Below are positions 1-6,131 of a DNA stretch of 6,131 bases, piece by piece. A model generated the notes under the pieces. That model searched no databases. It was not told the origin of the DNA and worked only from the letters and a program-made list of their open reading frames with translations. Numbering within the stretch: position 1 is the stretch's first letter; every line of letters begins with the position of its first letter. Source of the stretch: Elusimicrobia bacterium RIFOXYB2_FULL_49_7 (GTDB lineage: Bacteria > Fibrobacterota > OXYB2-FULL-49-7); the NCBI GenBank assembly GCA_001800515.1, contig MGVN01000169.1, positions 1-6,131 on the forward strand, written 5' to 3'. Both the position numbers and the translations under genes were made by a program.

Positions 1-2
1 AT

Positions 3-1580
3 ATTTCTTTCCCGGTGAATGAAGTGGTTTCCGGGTTGCGCGAGGAAGCGTTCAGGAAGAAAGGAATACGGGAACCCTATCTCTCTCTGGCGCGCTACGT
101 GACCGGCGCTCTCGCGGGAGGGACGCTGGCAGACGAGGCTATCACTGCTTATGGAAACCTTTTGGAGCAGTTGCAAAGGAAAACGGATAAAGCGGTGTCC
201 CTGCGGGCTTGCCTTGAAGACATACGGAACGATGCAGCAGGTTCTGCCGCGCGTCTGAAGAACAACCATCCTGATTTTTACCGCCAGCTCATGGCCTACG
301 TCCATAACTACCGGGTGACTGAGAACTTTGCCTTAGGCCTCACCGATCCGCTGCCTTTGCGCGACGTTACGGCCCGCTTGCTGAAAGACTTCGCCGAAAA
401 CAGAAAGATCAGCGTAAGCCAGCCGATGCCGGAAGAGTACTTCCCTGAGGATACTGATTTCAACAGGGTCATCCGCCTGGCCGCGCTTTCCGGAAAATTG
501 AAACAGGATTCGCATCATCTAAAGTTCCGTTCACAATGGAAGTTCATGGAAACACTGCAACCGTTCGGGGAATTCCTTATAAAGAAAGGCGAGATCAAAG
601 AGCTGGGAGAACTATTCGAACACCAACCTGAGTGGCTGCTGGAAAAAATAGAGAAATATGGGAAAGCCTATCAGCAGGCTGTACCGGCGCAAGGGAACGG
701 TTTTGTCATGGAGCCTTACCACGTTACTTTCCCTGACAGGATGAACGATAAAGAAGGAACATGGGAAGAAGTAAAGAGTATGCTGAACGAACAGGGGGAA
801 GATCCTGTTATCATCAGTAATTTAACCGAAGGATATGAGAAGGCATTGCCCGTTCTTCTCAATCGTTACCCTGAACGGAAGAGCGAATTTGCAAAGATGA
901 GGGTCCGGATCACTGATAGCAAAACGGCGACACCTGCACAAAGACAGGGCCTCGTCGTGCTCGACCGTGTAACTCTCGGCAATAGCGATCGTGTCGCGCA
1001 GGAGCTGCTCAGATGCGTTGACCGGCAGGCGGTAAACCCTGAAGCGAACGATGAGAAAGCGGCCGAGGAACTATTTTTGGATGCCGAAGAGATCATCTTC
1101 TTCATGAGCCTGGACACAGAACGGAAGATCGATTATCTTAAGACGATGCTTGCGGAGGCCGGGAGAAAGGCATTCGCACAGGCCCTCATGCACGCCATCG
1201 AATCACAGAAGGAATTTGACGGTATTGCAAAGCGTTTAGCGCAAGAGGGCCGCCTCACCAGGGACGAACTGCGTGACATAAGGAAAACCTACGCACGGAG
1301 AGACAAAAAGGCCGGGCCGTTCGGCCTGGTGGTAAAATACGCTTTAGAACATGACCCTGCCCTTATGAGGCTGGCCAAAGACGGACGGGTGGAAGAACTC
1401 TCACAACTAGGTGCGCGGAATATAGAGTATCTGAGGGTATTATGGGAAGCCCGCACGCCCGGGAACCCTTCGAATGAATTTTACCGGTCATTGCTTGCGG
1501 AGTCCGCAGCTACCGGGGTATCGCTTTCGCTTGTCGTTCTCGGGGTGATAAATATAAACAGGGCCGATCACCCGGCTGAC
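3..1580 (+). other. N-terminal unrecognised helix-rich region of the giant protein
   Basis: Residues 1 to about 525 match no family I can name. The sequence is rich in charged residues and Leu/Ala in patterns expected for amphipathic helices, for example around residues 180-220 and 340-420, with few glycines and no catalytic-looking signature. A short hydrophobic stretch (V506 to I516) is too short for a membrane span and is more likely a buried strand or helix leading into the next domain. No clear tandem repeat was seen by eye. It could be a helical scaffold, an interaction module, or the tail of a domain that begins upstream. It carries the same strand, frame and codon style as the recognised domains downstream, so it is coding, but its function is unknown. 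Confidence 0.6.
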
Positions 1581-4500
1581 CGCGTGCTCTTGAAAAGGCG
1601 TTATCAGACTTCATTTGAGAATACTCCGGTCGATTACGTCTATATCGGCGGGGGTGGCCAGATCGCATGCAGGATCGGCAGAAGCGTGCGGTGGGTGACA
1701 GAGCATTCTCCCCAAAGCACTCAACGGGAGCCGGGCCATTATTGCGTGAGTATCGTGACACCTTTTGATAATGGAGGCTCTTCTCAAAAAGATGCTGATG
1801 CGGTCAGGAGCAAATACGGGATACAGGTGATCTCACCGGGAGACATGGCTTCCGTCATATCATGGCAGGCCATTTCGGATGCGAACTGGCTTTCGGTGAA
1901 TAATGAAGGGAATACCCTGCAGTATAATTCACCGAATACCGACGCTATTTTCAACATACTCTTTACCTATGATAACCGTGTTGTTGTTCCTGAAGGGCGT
2001 ACCCTGGAAGAAGTGATCACCGCGCGCATTCAATCAGTGAACAAAGACAGCAAACTGATGAGGCCCGAGAACTGGCAGGAATTTGCGGTGAATCTCCGCA
2101 CTGTTGCCAGGGTTATAGACGAGAAATTGATAGGCGACGGATTTCTGCAGGGGATCAGGAAAGAGCATACCAGCGTGCAGAACCTGGTGCTGTTGGCGCT
2201 GGCGATGGCATATGATCTGAACATGGCGCGGGCGAACCGCGAGATACATCAGGTCCTAGGCCTTAAGAAAACATTCGGGCTCTCCTCCAGCCTTGACGAA
2301 GCCGTTCTGGGGATGCGGTTGGAAACACCGGACGGCAGGAGAAACAAAGCCATTGTGGGGCATCTCAATATTGTCAACAACACGGAGAGCTATGTCGGGA
2401 AACCGTATGAGCTGTTGTTCATCAAGAAAGGGAGCGTGGACATCCGCAACAATGTGCAGGATATGGAACTCAACGGCGCTCTCCCCGCGCATCCTTCGAC
2501 TAATCCCGATGTGGTTCATGCCATTCACAATGTCCGGCGGGCGATCCTTATGGGTATGGGCAGCGCTTTTGACAGCACCCTGGCGAATCTCCTGGTGGAA
2601 GGCGTTGCCAGGGCGCTGGAGTCAACGATCAGTAAAGGTATGACTTCTGTTTTTATGCCGAAGCTGACCCATGAATTGCAAACGCAGGGCCTGCATCTGA
2701 AAGAAGTCCTTGAACTCATGGAACGCTCCATTCAAAACGCGCAGAGAAACAGTGATTTCAGGATAGAGAACATCATGACCCACGTCTTTATCCCGCAGGT
2801 GCCGGACGCCCTGATAGAGAAATATCTCACGCAGCTGAAAGAAGCGAAAGCCGCGTATTTAAATGAGGAAGGGAAAAAGCTCCTGCAGGATGCGAAGACG
2901 ATCAACGAAGTAGTGGCGATATTCTACAATAAGGCCAACTGGAGCAAGGATACCACGGAGAAAGTGGCTGAAGGGTGGATCAAGGAAGCGAAGCTGGTGC
3001 CGGGTGCGCAGTTCATCTTCGATGAAGATGACCGTGCCTTTTTGAGAAGCCGCGGCATTACAATCGTGGAAGCCAATAGAGAAGAAAAAGACAAGCTCTA
3101 TATCATCCTGGATAACAGGCTTAACTATGATACGAACGAAGTGGTCAAGCTCGTCAACAGGATCATAGAAAAGAATGATGAAAGCGCAGCGCCCGGAAAT
3201 ACGGCCACCACGCTGCCGCAAACCATGGTGAAGCGAATCGTTGCCATAGGCGGCCAGTCCATAAGGGATTTTTACGAGAAACTCGCCCCCTACGCAGACG
3301 ATCCAAAGGACTCTCCCTTCTCAGATCTCGGTAATTACGATAACCTGTGGGAAGAAGCGAGGAGATTCAAGAAAGATGGCCTGGGCGATTTTGATGATGA
3401 AGCCCTTACCCGGAGAAAAGAGGGGATTCCCCGGATCGAGATCAGGGCAGAGCGCGGCAACGGACAGGCGGCCCAGGTGGCGATCATCGGGGTGCCGGGT
3501 ATCTATAGAGCTGCGGTTACCGCTGCCCTTGAAAAGCTTGCAAAAGAGAACGGGTTGGTAGTGTCACCCAGCGGCGCGATGACCGTCGAGGTCAATCAAC
3601 AGGGGGTTGACAAAGCCCTGGCTATCGGTTACATTGAACGCCATTTTGAGGAACTGCTCGATCAGATAGGGTACACGCCCGGCGCTTCCATCGATGCGCG
3701 CAAAACACGCAGCGTCATTATCACTGATGCCGACGGTACCATTTACGGGAAGCCTGACAGATCCGGTAATCCGACACTGGATGAAAGCGCTGCGCGGGAT
3801 GCGGTCATCCGGTACCTGCAAGCTGGCGGACTCTTGATCATCAACAGCGGGAACGATCTGGAAGTAGTCGTGAAACGCCTTTTGGAGAATAATGCTGTTC
3901 CCGGAGAGTTGCGCAGTCGTGTTATTGTCGTTGCAAATGCCGGGGTCAATATGGTACGCCTCCCTGCTGAGGGGAATGCGGTTGAACTGCCCGGTTATCG
4001 TACGAATGCGCTTGCGGAAAGAGCGGCGCAATCACGCGAAAACGATGCGGGGAGCCTCGATTGTATTTATATAGGTGATGATACCAGTGAAGAGGGCAGT
4101 GATTTCCCTGCGTTCGTAAAAGTCGGGTTCCAGCGTTCGGTGACAGTAACAAAAGATGAGTTTGAAAATATTCTCCCCGCGCTCAGGCTCAACTATATCG
4201 GCGAGCTGGAAGAGGGTACGGGAAGACTCCTGGAAACGGTTACGGAAACAGCTCACTTGAAGCCTTTTCAGCCACTATTCACCGAGTCGGGTATTCGGGA
4301 CATCATTACAAGGACCCGTATCCCCTTAACCGCATTGACACCGGGTGAGTTGCTTGAGTTCATGACGCATTTTTTAAGGCATATAAATGAACGGGAAGTT
4401 GAGGGAAAGAAGAGCTCGCTTGCCATGGAGCCCGGGTTTATAACCAGTTCAACGGGATTAGAACAGGGTGAGTTTATTTCAGTCGATTGGGGGGGCAGCA

Positions 4501-6131
4501 ATCTGCGGGTCATGAGGATAGAACTCATCCCAGGACAGGCCCCCCGGCTGGTAAAAAGTATCGAGATGGAGTTTACCGACCAGCACAAGAATGGCGTTAT
4601 AAGCCCTTTTAAAGCGGTCGCGCAGCAGATCGCAAAACTTAACCTCAGCCCTGATAAGGAATACGGACTTGGGTTTACGTTCGCTCAGCCGGTTGAGCAG
4701 AAAAACCTCTCTTCCGGCAACCTGCGGCAGTGGGTAAAAGGCTGGAATATCCCTGATATCAAAGGCAAGAACGTCACGAAGTTGTTGCAGCGCGCCTTGG
4801 AAGAAGAAGGTCTCGGCAATGTGAAAGTAAAGGCGCTGGTGAACGATGTCGTGGCTACGCAGCTTGCGGTGCCGAACGCTGATATGGGAATGATCCTTGG
4901 AACAGGATTCACGACCTCCATGCTTGATGAGAATGGACAGATAGTGAATACCGAATCGGGCGGATTTATTTTTGACGGCATCCCACAAACCATCTATGAC
5001 CGAAATTCTTATCACAACCTGGATCCGATAAACGAACATGCTCTTGAGAAGATGGTTTCCGGCGCGTATATCGGGAAACTCCTGCGTTCGCACCTTAAAG
5101 CATTGAAAGACCAGGGCCTGTTCATGGATGGCCGTTCCCTGGTGCCCTTCCTTGACGAACCTCAGCAGTTACATAAGGAAGAGTTTGTGGATGAAAATGA
5201 GATGCGGGCATTGATCGACGCAATAAGAGCTGACGCACGATCAAAACTCCATATGCAGATGCCTGCATTCTCCTCTCCGGCAGAAGCAGTGGAGTGGATC
5301 GCGGGAGGAACGGTTCTCTTCAGGCTCCTGGATGGCACCATTGAAACACGGCTAAGCCCTACGGCGAGCGAGCTCTACCGCAGGATCAAAACAAAATACA
5401 ATGTTCGTAATTTGTCGGATCTGTCCGAACAGCAGATGTCTGAACTTGCGCGGAACCTTGACGGCCAGAAAATGCAACGTATTATCCTGGGCCTCCTTTA
5501 TGCGGATAAAATGCCTAAAGATAGCCCGGACGTTATTATGACAAAGCTGGTGAGCGTGGTTGAGCAGTATGATAACCTGAGCGTGCTTCGTTCGGCATTG
5601 CTCAGCAAAAAACAGTTCAGGGAATTGGGTTCCCTTCCCGACCGCGATCTTGAGACGCTGAAAGGAACGTGTGAGATACTCTCAAAACGTGCAGGGCGAA
5701 TGGTCGCCGCCGTCATATTCGCAAGTACTCTGAAGATGGATCCTGATCTTGCAGGAGATCATATCGTCGCGGTTGACGGAAGTGTATATGAGAAGCATCC
5801 TAAAATGCGCAGGTATATTGACGAAGGCATGGCCGAACTGCGCAAGGCAAAAGCCAACGATAGGCATGGCAGGATTAGCTTCACCTTTATAAAGGATGCC
5901 TCTTGCATGGGGGCAGCGATCGCAGCTGCAAATCACAAGGGGACAATAGAAGGCCTCGCCTCGCTGTTCAATATAATTGCAGAGAGAATACTTGGCAAAG
6001 GAATGAAAGGGCATAAAGCGTACACCGCGTTCGGCGCGCCGCTTCTGGAGACACCGCTCTTCCTGCTTGCCACTTCTTCGAACCTGTGGTGGGTCGCGCT
6101 CGGTTTCGCGGCAGCGCACAAGATCGTCGAA
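3..6131 (+). CDS. Giant multidomain protein: CofD/YvcK-like, HAD and hexokinase domains (partial at both ends)
   Basis: One reading frame is open across the entire window: 2043 sense codons with no stop, against roughly 96 stops expected in random sequence of even composition. The frame begins and ends outside the window, so neither the start codon nor the terminus can be chosen. Order of regions: unrecognised helical part (1-520), CofD/YvcK-like domain (542-1060), HAD cap-like part (1076-1235), HAD core (1236-1390), eukaryote-type hexokinase (1430-1980) and a possible membrane segment (2018-2038). The intact catalytic motifs in successive domains, all in the same frame, argue that this is a real fused polypeptide and not adjacent genes joined by an error. 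No signal peptide can be judged because the N-terminus is absent. The likely role is sugar-phosphate or nucleotide-sugar metabolism; the exact reactions are unknown. An origin in Omnitrophota or another giant-gene lineage is inferred from architecture only. Confidence 0.93.
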   Translation, partial: MSFPVNEVVSGLREEAFRKKGIREPYLSLARYVTGALAGGTLADEAITAYGNLLEQLQRKTDKAVSLRACLEDIRNDAAGSAARLKNNHPDFYRQLMAYVHNYRVTENFALGLTDPLPLRDVTARLLKDFAENRKISVSQPMPEEYFPEDTDFNRVIRLAALSGKLKQDSHHLKFRSQWKFMETLQPFGEFLIKKGEIKELGELFEHQPEWLLEKIEKYGKAYQQAVPAQGNGFVMEPYHVTFPDRMNDKEGTWEEVKSMLNEQGEDPVIISNLTEGYEKALPVLLNRYPERKSEFAKMRVRITDSKTATPAQRQGLVVLDRVTLGNSDRVAQELLRCVDRQAVNPEANDEKAAEELFLDAEEIIFFMSLDTERKIDYLKTMLAEAGRKAFAQALMHAIESQKEFDGIAKRLAQEGRLTRDELRDIRKTYARRDKKAGPFGLVVKYALEHDPALMRLAKDGRVEELSQLGARNIEYLRVLWEARTPGNPSNEFYRSLLAESAATGVSLSLVVLGVININRADHPADRVLLKRRYQTSFENTPVDYVYIGGGGQIACRIGRSVRWVTEHSPQSTQREPGHYCVSIVTPFDNGGSSQKDADAVRSKYGIQVISPGDMASVISWQAISDANWLSVNNEGNTLQYNSPNTDAIFNILFTYDNRVVVPEGRTLEEVITARIQSVNKDSKLMRPENWQEFAVNLRTVARVIDEKLIGDGFLQGIRKEHTSVQNLVLLALAMAYDLNMARANREIHQVLGLKKTFGLSSSLDEAVLGMRLETPDGRRNKAIVGHLNIVNNTESYVGKPYELLFIKKGSVDIRNNVQDMELNGALPAHPSTNPDVVHAIHNVRRAILMGMGSAFDSTLANLLVEGVARALESTISKGMTSVFMPKLTHELQTQGLHLKEVLELMERSIQNAQRNSDFRIENIMTHVFIPQVPDALIEKYLTQLKEAKAAYLNEEGKKLLQDAKTINEVVAIFYNKANWSKDTTEKVAEGWIKEAKLVPGAQFIFDEDDRAFLRSRGITIVEANREEKDKLYIILDNRLNYDTNEVVKLVNRIIEKNDESAAPGNTATTLPQTMVKRIVAIGGQSIRDFYEKLAPYADDPKDSPFSDLGNYDNLWEEARRFKKDGLGDFDDEALTRRKEGIPRIEIRAERGNGQAAQVAIIGVPGIYRAAVTAALEKLAKENGLVVSPSGAMTVEVNQQGVDKALAIGYIERHFEELLDQIGYTPGASIDARKTRSVIITDADGTIYGKPDRSGNPTLDESAARDAVIRYLQAGGLLIINSGNDLEVVVKRLLENNAVPGELRSRVIVVANAGVNMVRLPAEGNAVELPGYRTNALAERAAQSRENDAGSLDCIYIGDDTSEEGSDFPAFVKVGFQRSVTVTKDEFENILPALRLNYIGELEEGTGRLLETVTETAHLKPFQPLFTESGIRDIITRTRIPLTALTPGELLEFMTHFLRHINEREVEGKKSSLAMEPGFITSSTGLEQGEFISVDWGGSNLRVMRIELIPGQAPRLVKSIEMEFTDQHKNGVISPFKAVAQQIAKLNLSPDKEYGLGFTFAQPVEQKNLSSGNLRQWVKGWNIPDIKGKNVTKLLQRALEEEGLGNVKVKALVNDVVATQLAVPNADMGMILGTGFTTSMLDENGQIVNTESGGFIFDGIPQTIYDRNSYHNLDPINEHALEKMVSGAYIGKLLRSHLKALKDQGLFMDGRSLVPFLDEPQQLHKEEFVDENEMRALIDAIRADARSKLHMQMPAFSSPAEAVEWIAGGTVLFRLLDGTIETRLSPTASELYRRIKTKYNVRNLSDLSEQQMSELARNLDGQKMQRIILGLLYADKMPKDSPDVIMTKLVSVVEQYDNLSVLRSALLSKKQFRELGSLPDRDLETLKGTCEILSKRAGRMVAAVIFASTLKMDPDLAGDHIVAVDGSVYEKHPKMRRYIDEGMAELRKAKANDRHGRISFTFIKDASCMGAAIAAANHKGTIEGLASLFNIIAERILGKGMKGHKAYTAFGAPLLETPLFLLATSSNLWWVALGFAAAHKIVE
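1626..3180 (+). other. CofD/YvcK-like domain (2-phospho-L-lactate transferase / GlmR superfamily)
   Basis: Residues about 542-1060 carry the ordered signature of the CofD/YvcK family (Pfam CofD type). A strand followed by a glycine cluster (VYIGGGGQ, residues 546-553) stands for the usual GGGTG loop. IVTPFDNGGSS (584-594) corresponds to the family's aDDGGSSG motif, followed by SPGDM (611-615) for the PPGD motif. SVQNLVLLAL (724-733) fits the GNLLLAAL helix. AILMGMGSAFDST (843-855 onward) and NLLVEGVARAL (from 862) fit the GPGSLYTS...PNLLV...AI block. HVFIPQVP (927-934) and GITIVEAN (1018-1025) fit the end of the fold. CofD transfers phospholactate-type groups in F420 synthesis; YvcK/GlmR proteins bind UDP-sugars and control carbon flow to cell wall precursors. 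The domain is about 520 residues, well above the usual 300-330, with extra sequence mainly between residues 616 and 840. Several signature positions are changed (DD to DN, GPGS to GMGS), so the ligand may differ or activity may be lost. Family assignment is fairly secure, reaction is not. Confidence 0.72.
3228..3707 (+). other. HAD class IIB cap-like segment with Lys motif (Cof / phosphomannomutase type)
   Basis: Residues about 1076-1235 lie between the CofD-like domain and the HAD core. The second half, from G1141, alternates strands and helices in the way of the C2 cap of Cof-type, sucrose-phosphatase and phosphomannomutase HADs: RIEIRAER, QVAIIGVPG, a helix, then GLVVSPSGAMTVEV followed by GVDKALAI with K1204. 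In that family the matching block (Sg...eV.p.GxDKg.al) supplies the conserved motif III lysine. Normally it comes after motifs I and II, but here no DxD motif I precedes it within about 160 residues and the only clear motif I comes downstream. The first part (IVAIGGQSIRDFYEKL, from 1079) is not recognised. It is either the remnant of a degenerate first HAD, or the cap of the following HAD moved in front of its core. Assignment rests on pattern recognition alone. Confidence 0.5.
3708..4172 (+). other. HAD-superfamily phosphatase / phosphomutase core
   Basis: Residues about 1236-1390 contain the HAD motifs in correct order. Motif I is IITDADGTIYG with nucleophile D1242 and acid/base D1244. Motif II is LLIINSGND with S1282. 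Motif IV is CIYIGDDTSEEGSD with D1359, D1360 and D1367, which would bind Mg2+. The GDDT...GSD...F form resembles the GDKTxPGGND block of phosphomannomutases and the GDxxND block of Cof-type sugar phosphatases. HAD enzymes form an aspartyl-phosphate on the first Asp, and in this branch act on sugar phosphates. Only about 70 residues separate motifs II and IV, so there is almost no cap in the usual place, and no convincing motif III lysine is present there; R1333 (YRTNALAER) is a weak candidate. The preceding segment offers K1204. It is followed after a short helical linker by the hexokinase, so a kinase and a putative phosphatase share one chain. Catalytic residues look intact; the substrate is unknown. 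Confidence 0.82.
4290..5945 (+). other. Eukaryote-type hexokinase domain (Hexokinase_1 + Hexokinase_2)
   Basis: Residues about 1430-1980 form a full hexokinase of the actin-like ATPase fold, which phosphorylates a hexose at O6 with ATP. Seen in order: the N-terminal helix block (LTPGELLEFMTHFLRHI) and SLAMEPGFI...STGLEQGEF; phosphate-1 motif VDWGGSNLRV with D1495; sugar-site LGFTFAQP (G1557, A1561); WVKGW with K1579; LVNDV with N1614 and catalytic-base D1615; ILGTG (G1633-G1635); VNTESGG with E1651; LEKMVSGAYIGKLLR with E1682; CEILSKRAGRMVAAVI (from C1890); VAVDGSVYEKHP (D1925); and phosphate-2 KDASCMGAAIAAA (1964 on). This is the HK/glucokinase-IV type found in eukaryotes, not the ROK or Glk type usual in bacteria. 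About 550 residues exceeds the typical 450; the extra length sits mainly between residues 1720 and 1885. Three glucose contacts known from human glucokinase are changed (Ser151 to A1561, Thr168 to V1578, Asn231 to T1637), so the sugar may not be glucose. Family call is strong; catalytic activity is probable but unproven. Confidence 0.92.
6054..6116 (+). other. Possible transmembrane segment after the hexokinase domain
   Basis: Residues P2018 to A2038 are largely hydrophobic (PLFLLATSSN then LWWVALGFAAA), with basic and polar residues (HKIVE) following. The length of about 21 residues and the paired tryptophans fit a membrane helix or the first helix of a membrane domain that continues beyond the window. 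A polar TSSN patch in the middle weakens the case, and a buried helical hairpin in a soluble domain is an alternative. If it is a membrane span, the sugar enzymes just upstream would be tethered to the membrane. Confidence 0.4.

Noticed and set aside
1518..1550. Short hydrophobic stretch V506-I516 as a membrane helix
   Set aside because: Only about 11 residues are hydrophobic and it is followed at once by polar and charged residues, so it is too short to span a membrane.
2293..2643. A 116-codon open frame on the plus strand in another frame
   Set aside because: It overlaps the CofD-like block fully. Its translation is rich in Trp, Arg and Ser with no domain pattern, typical of an out-of-frame shadow.
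3225..3230. Internal ATG near residue 1075 as the start of a separate HAD-hexokinase gene
   Set aside because: No stop precedes it in frame, no spacer or convincing ribosome binding site was seen, and the coding frame is continuous from the CofD-like domain.
3564..4031. A 155-codon open frame on the minus strand opposite the HAD region
   Set aside because: It is antisense to the HAD motifs I and II and has no recognisable domain.
4479..5093. A 204-codon open frame on the minus strand opposite the hexokinase region
   Set aside because: It lies antisense to the best-conserved hexokinase motifs (phosphate 1, sugar site, catalytic Asp). Its translation shows no family signature, and long antisense frames are expected opposite long genes of this composition.
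5682..6119. A 145-codon minus-strand open frame near the right edge
   Set aside because: It is antisense to the hexokinase ATP-site motifs and the following hydrophobic segment; no ribosome binding context or family signature supports it.

Overview
The whole 6.1 kb window lies inside one protein-coding gene. The third forward frame is open from base 3 to base 6131, which is 2043 codons with no stop, no start boundary and no intergenic gap. Both ends of the gene are outside the window, so the full protein is longer than 2043 residues. There are no RNA genes, mobile elements, CRISPR arrays, promoters or terminators that I can support, and the open frames on the other strand are shadows of this gene.

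Reading along the protein (residue r = base 3r): residues 1 to about 520 are a hydrophilic, helix-rich region I do not recognise. Residues about 542-1060 look like a CofD/YvcK-type nucleotide-sugar or phosphotransfer domain with diverged signature motifs and a larger size than usual. Residues about 1076-1235 resemble the cap and lysine motif of a class IIB HAD sugar phosphatase or phosphomannomutase. Residues about 1236-1390 are a HAD core with DxDGT, S-G-N and GDD...SD motifs. Residues about 1430-1980 are a complete eukaryote-type hexokinase fold (Hexokinase_1 plus Hexokinase_2), with both phosphate motifs, the catalytic Asp and most glucose-contacting residues. A hydrophobic segment near residue 2018-2038 may begin a membrane part.

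The organism is most likely a bacterium with very large multidomain genes. The mix of moderate GC, balanced codon use and sugar-metabolism domains strung into one very long polypeptide fits the candidate phylum Omnitrophota, where giant genes are known, but this is an inference and no marker gene is present. The combination suggests a multifunctional sugar-phosphate protein: a sugar kinase, a sugar phosphatase or mutase-like unit and a CofD/YvcK-like unit in one chain. The most interesting points are the fusion itself, the altered sugar pocket of the hexokinase, and a HAD whose cap and lysine motif precede its catalytic Asp motif, as if circularly permuted.
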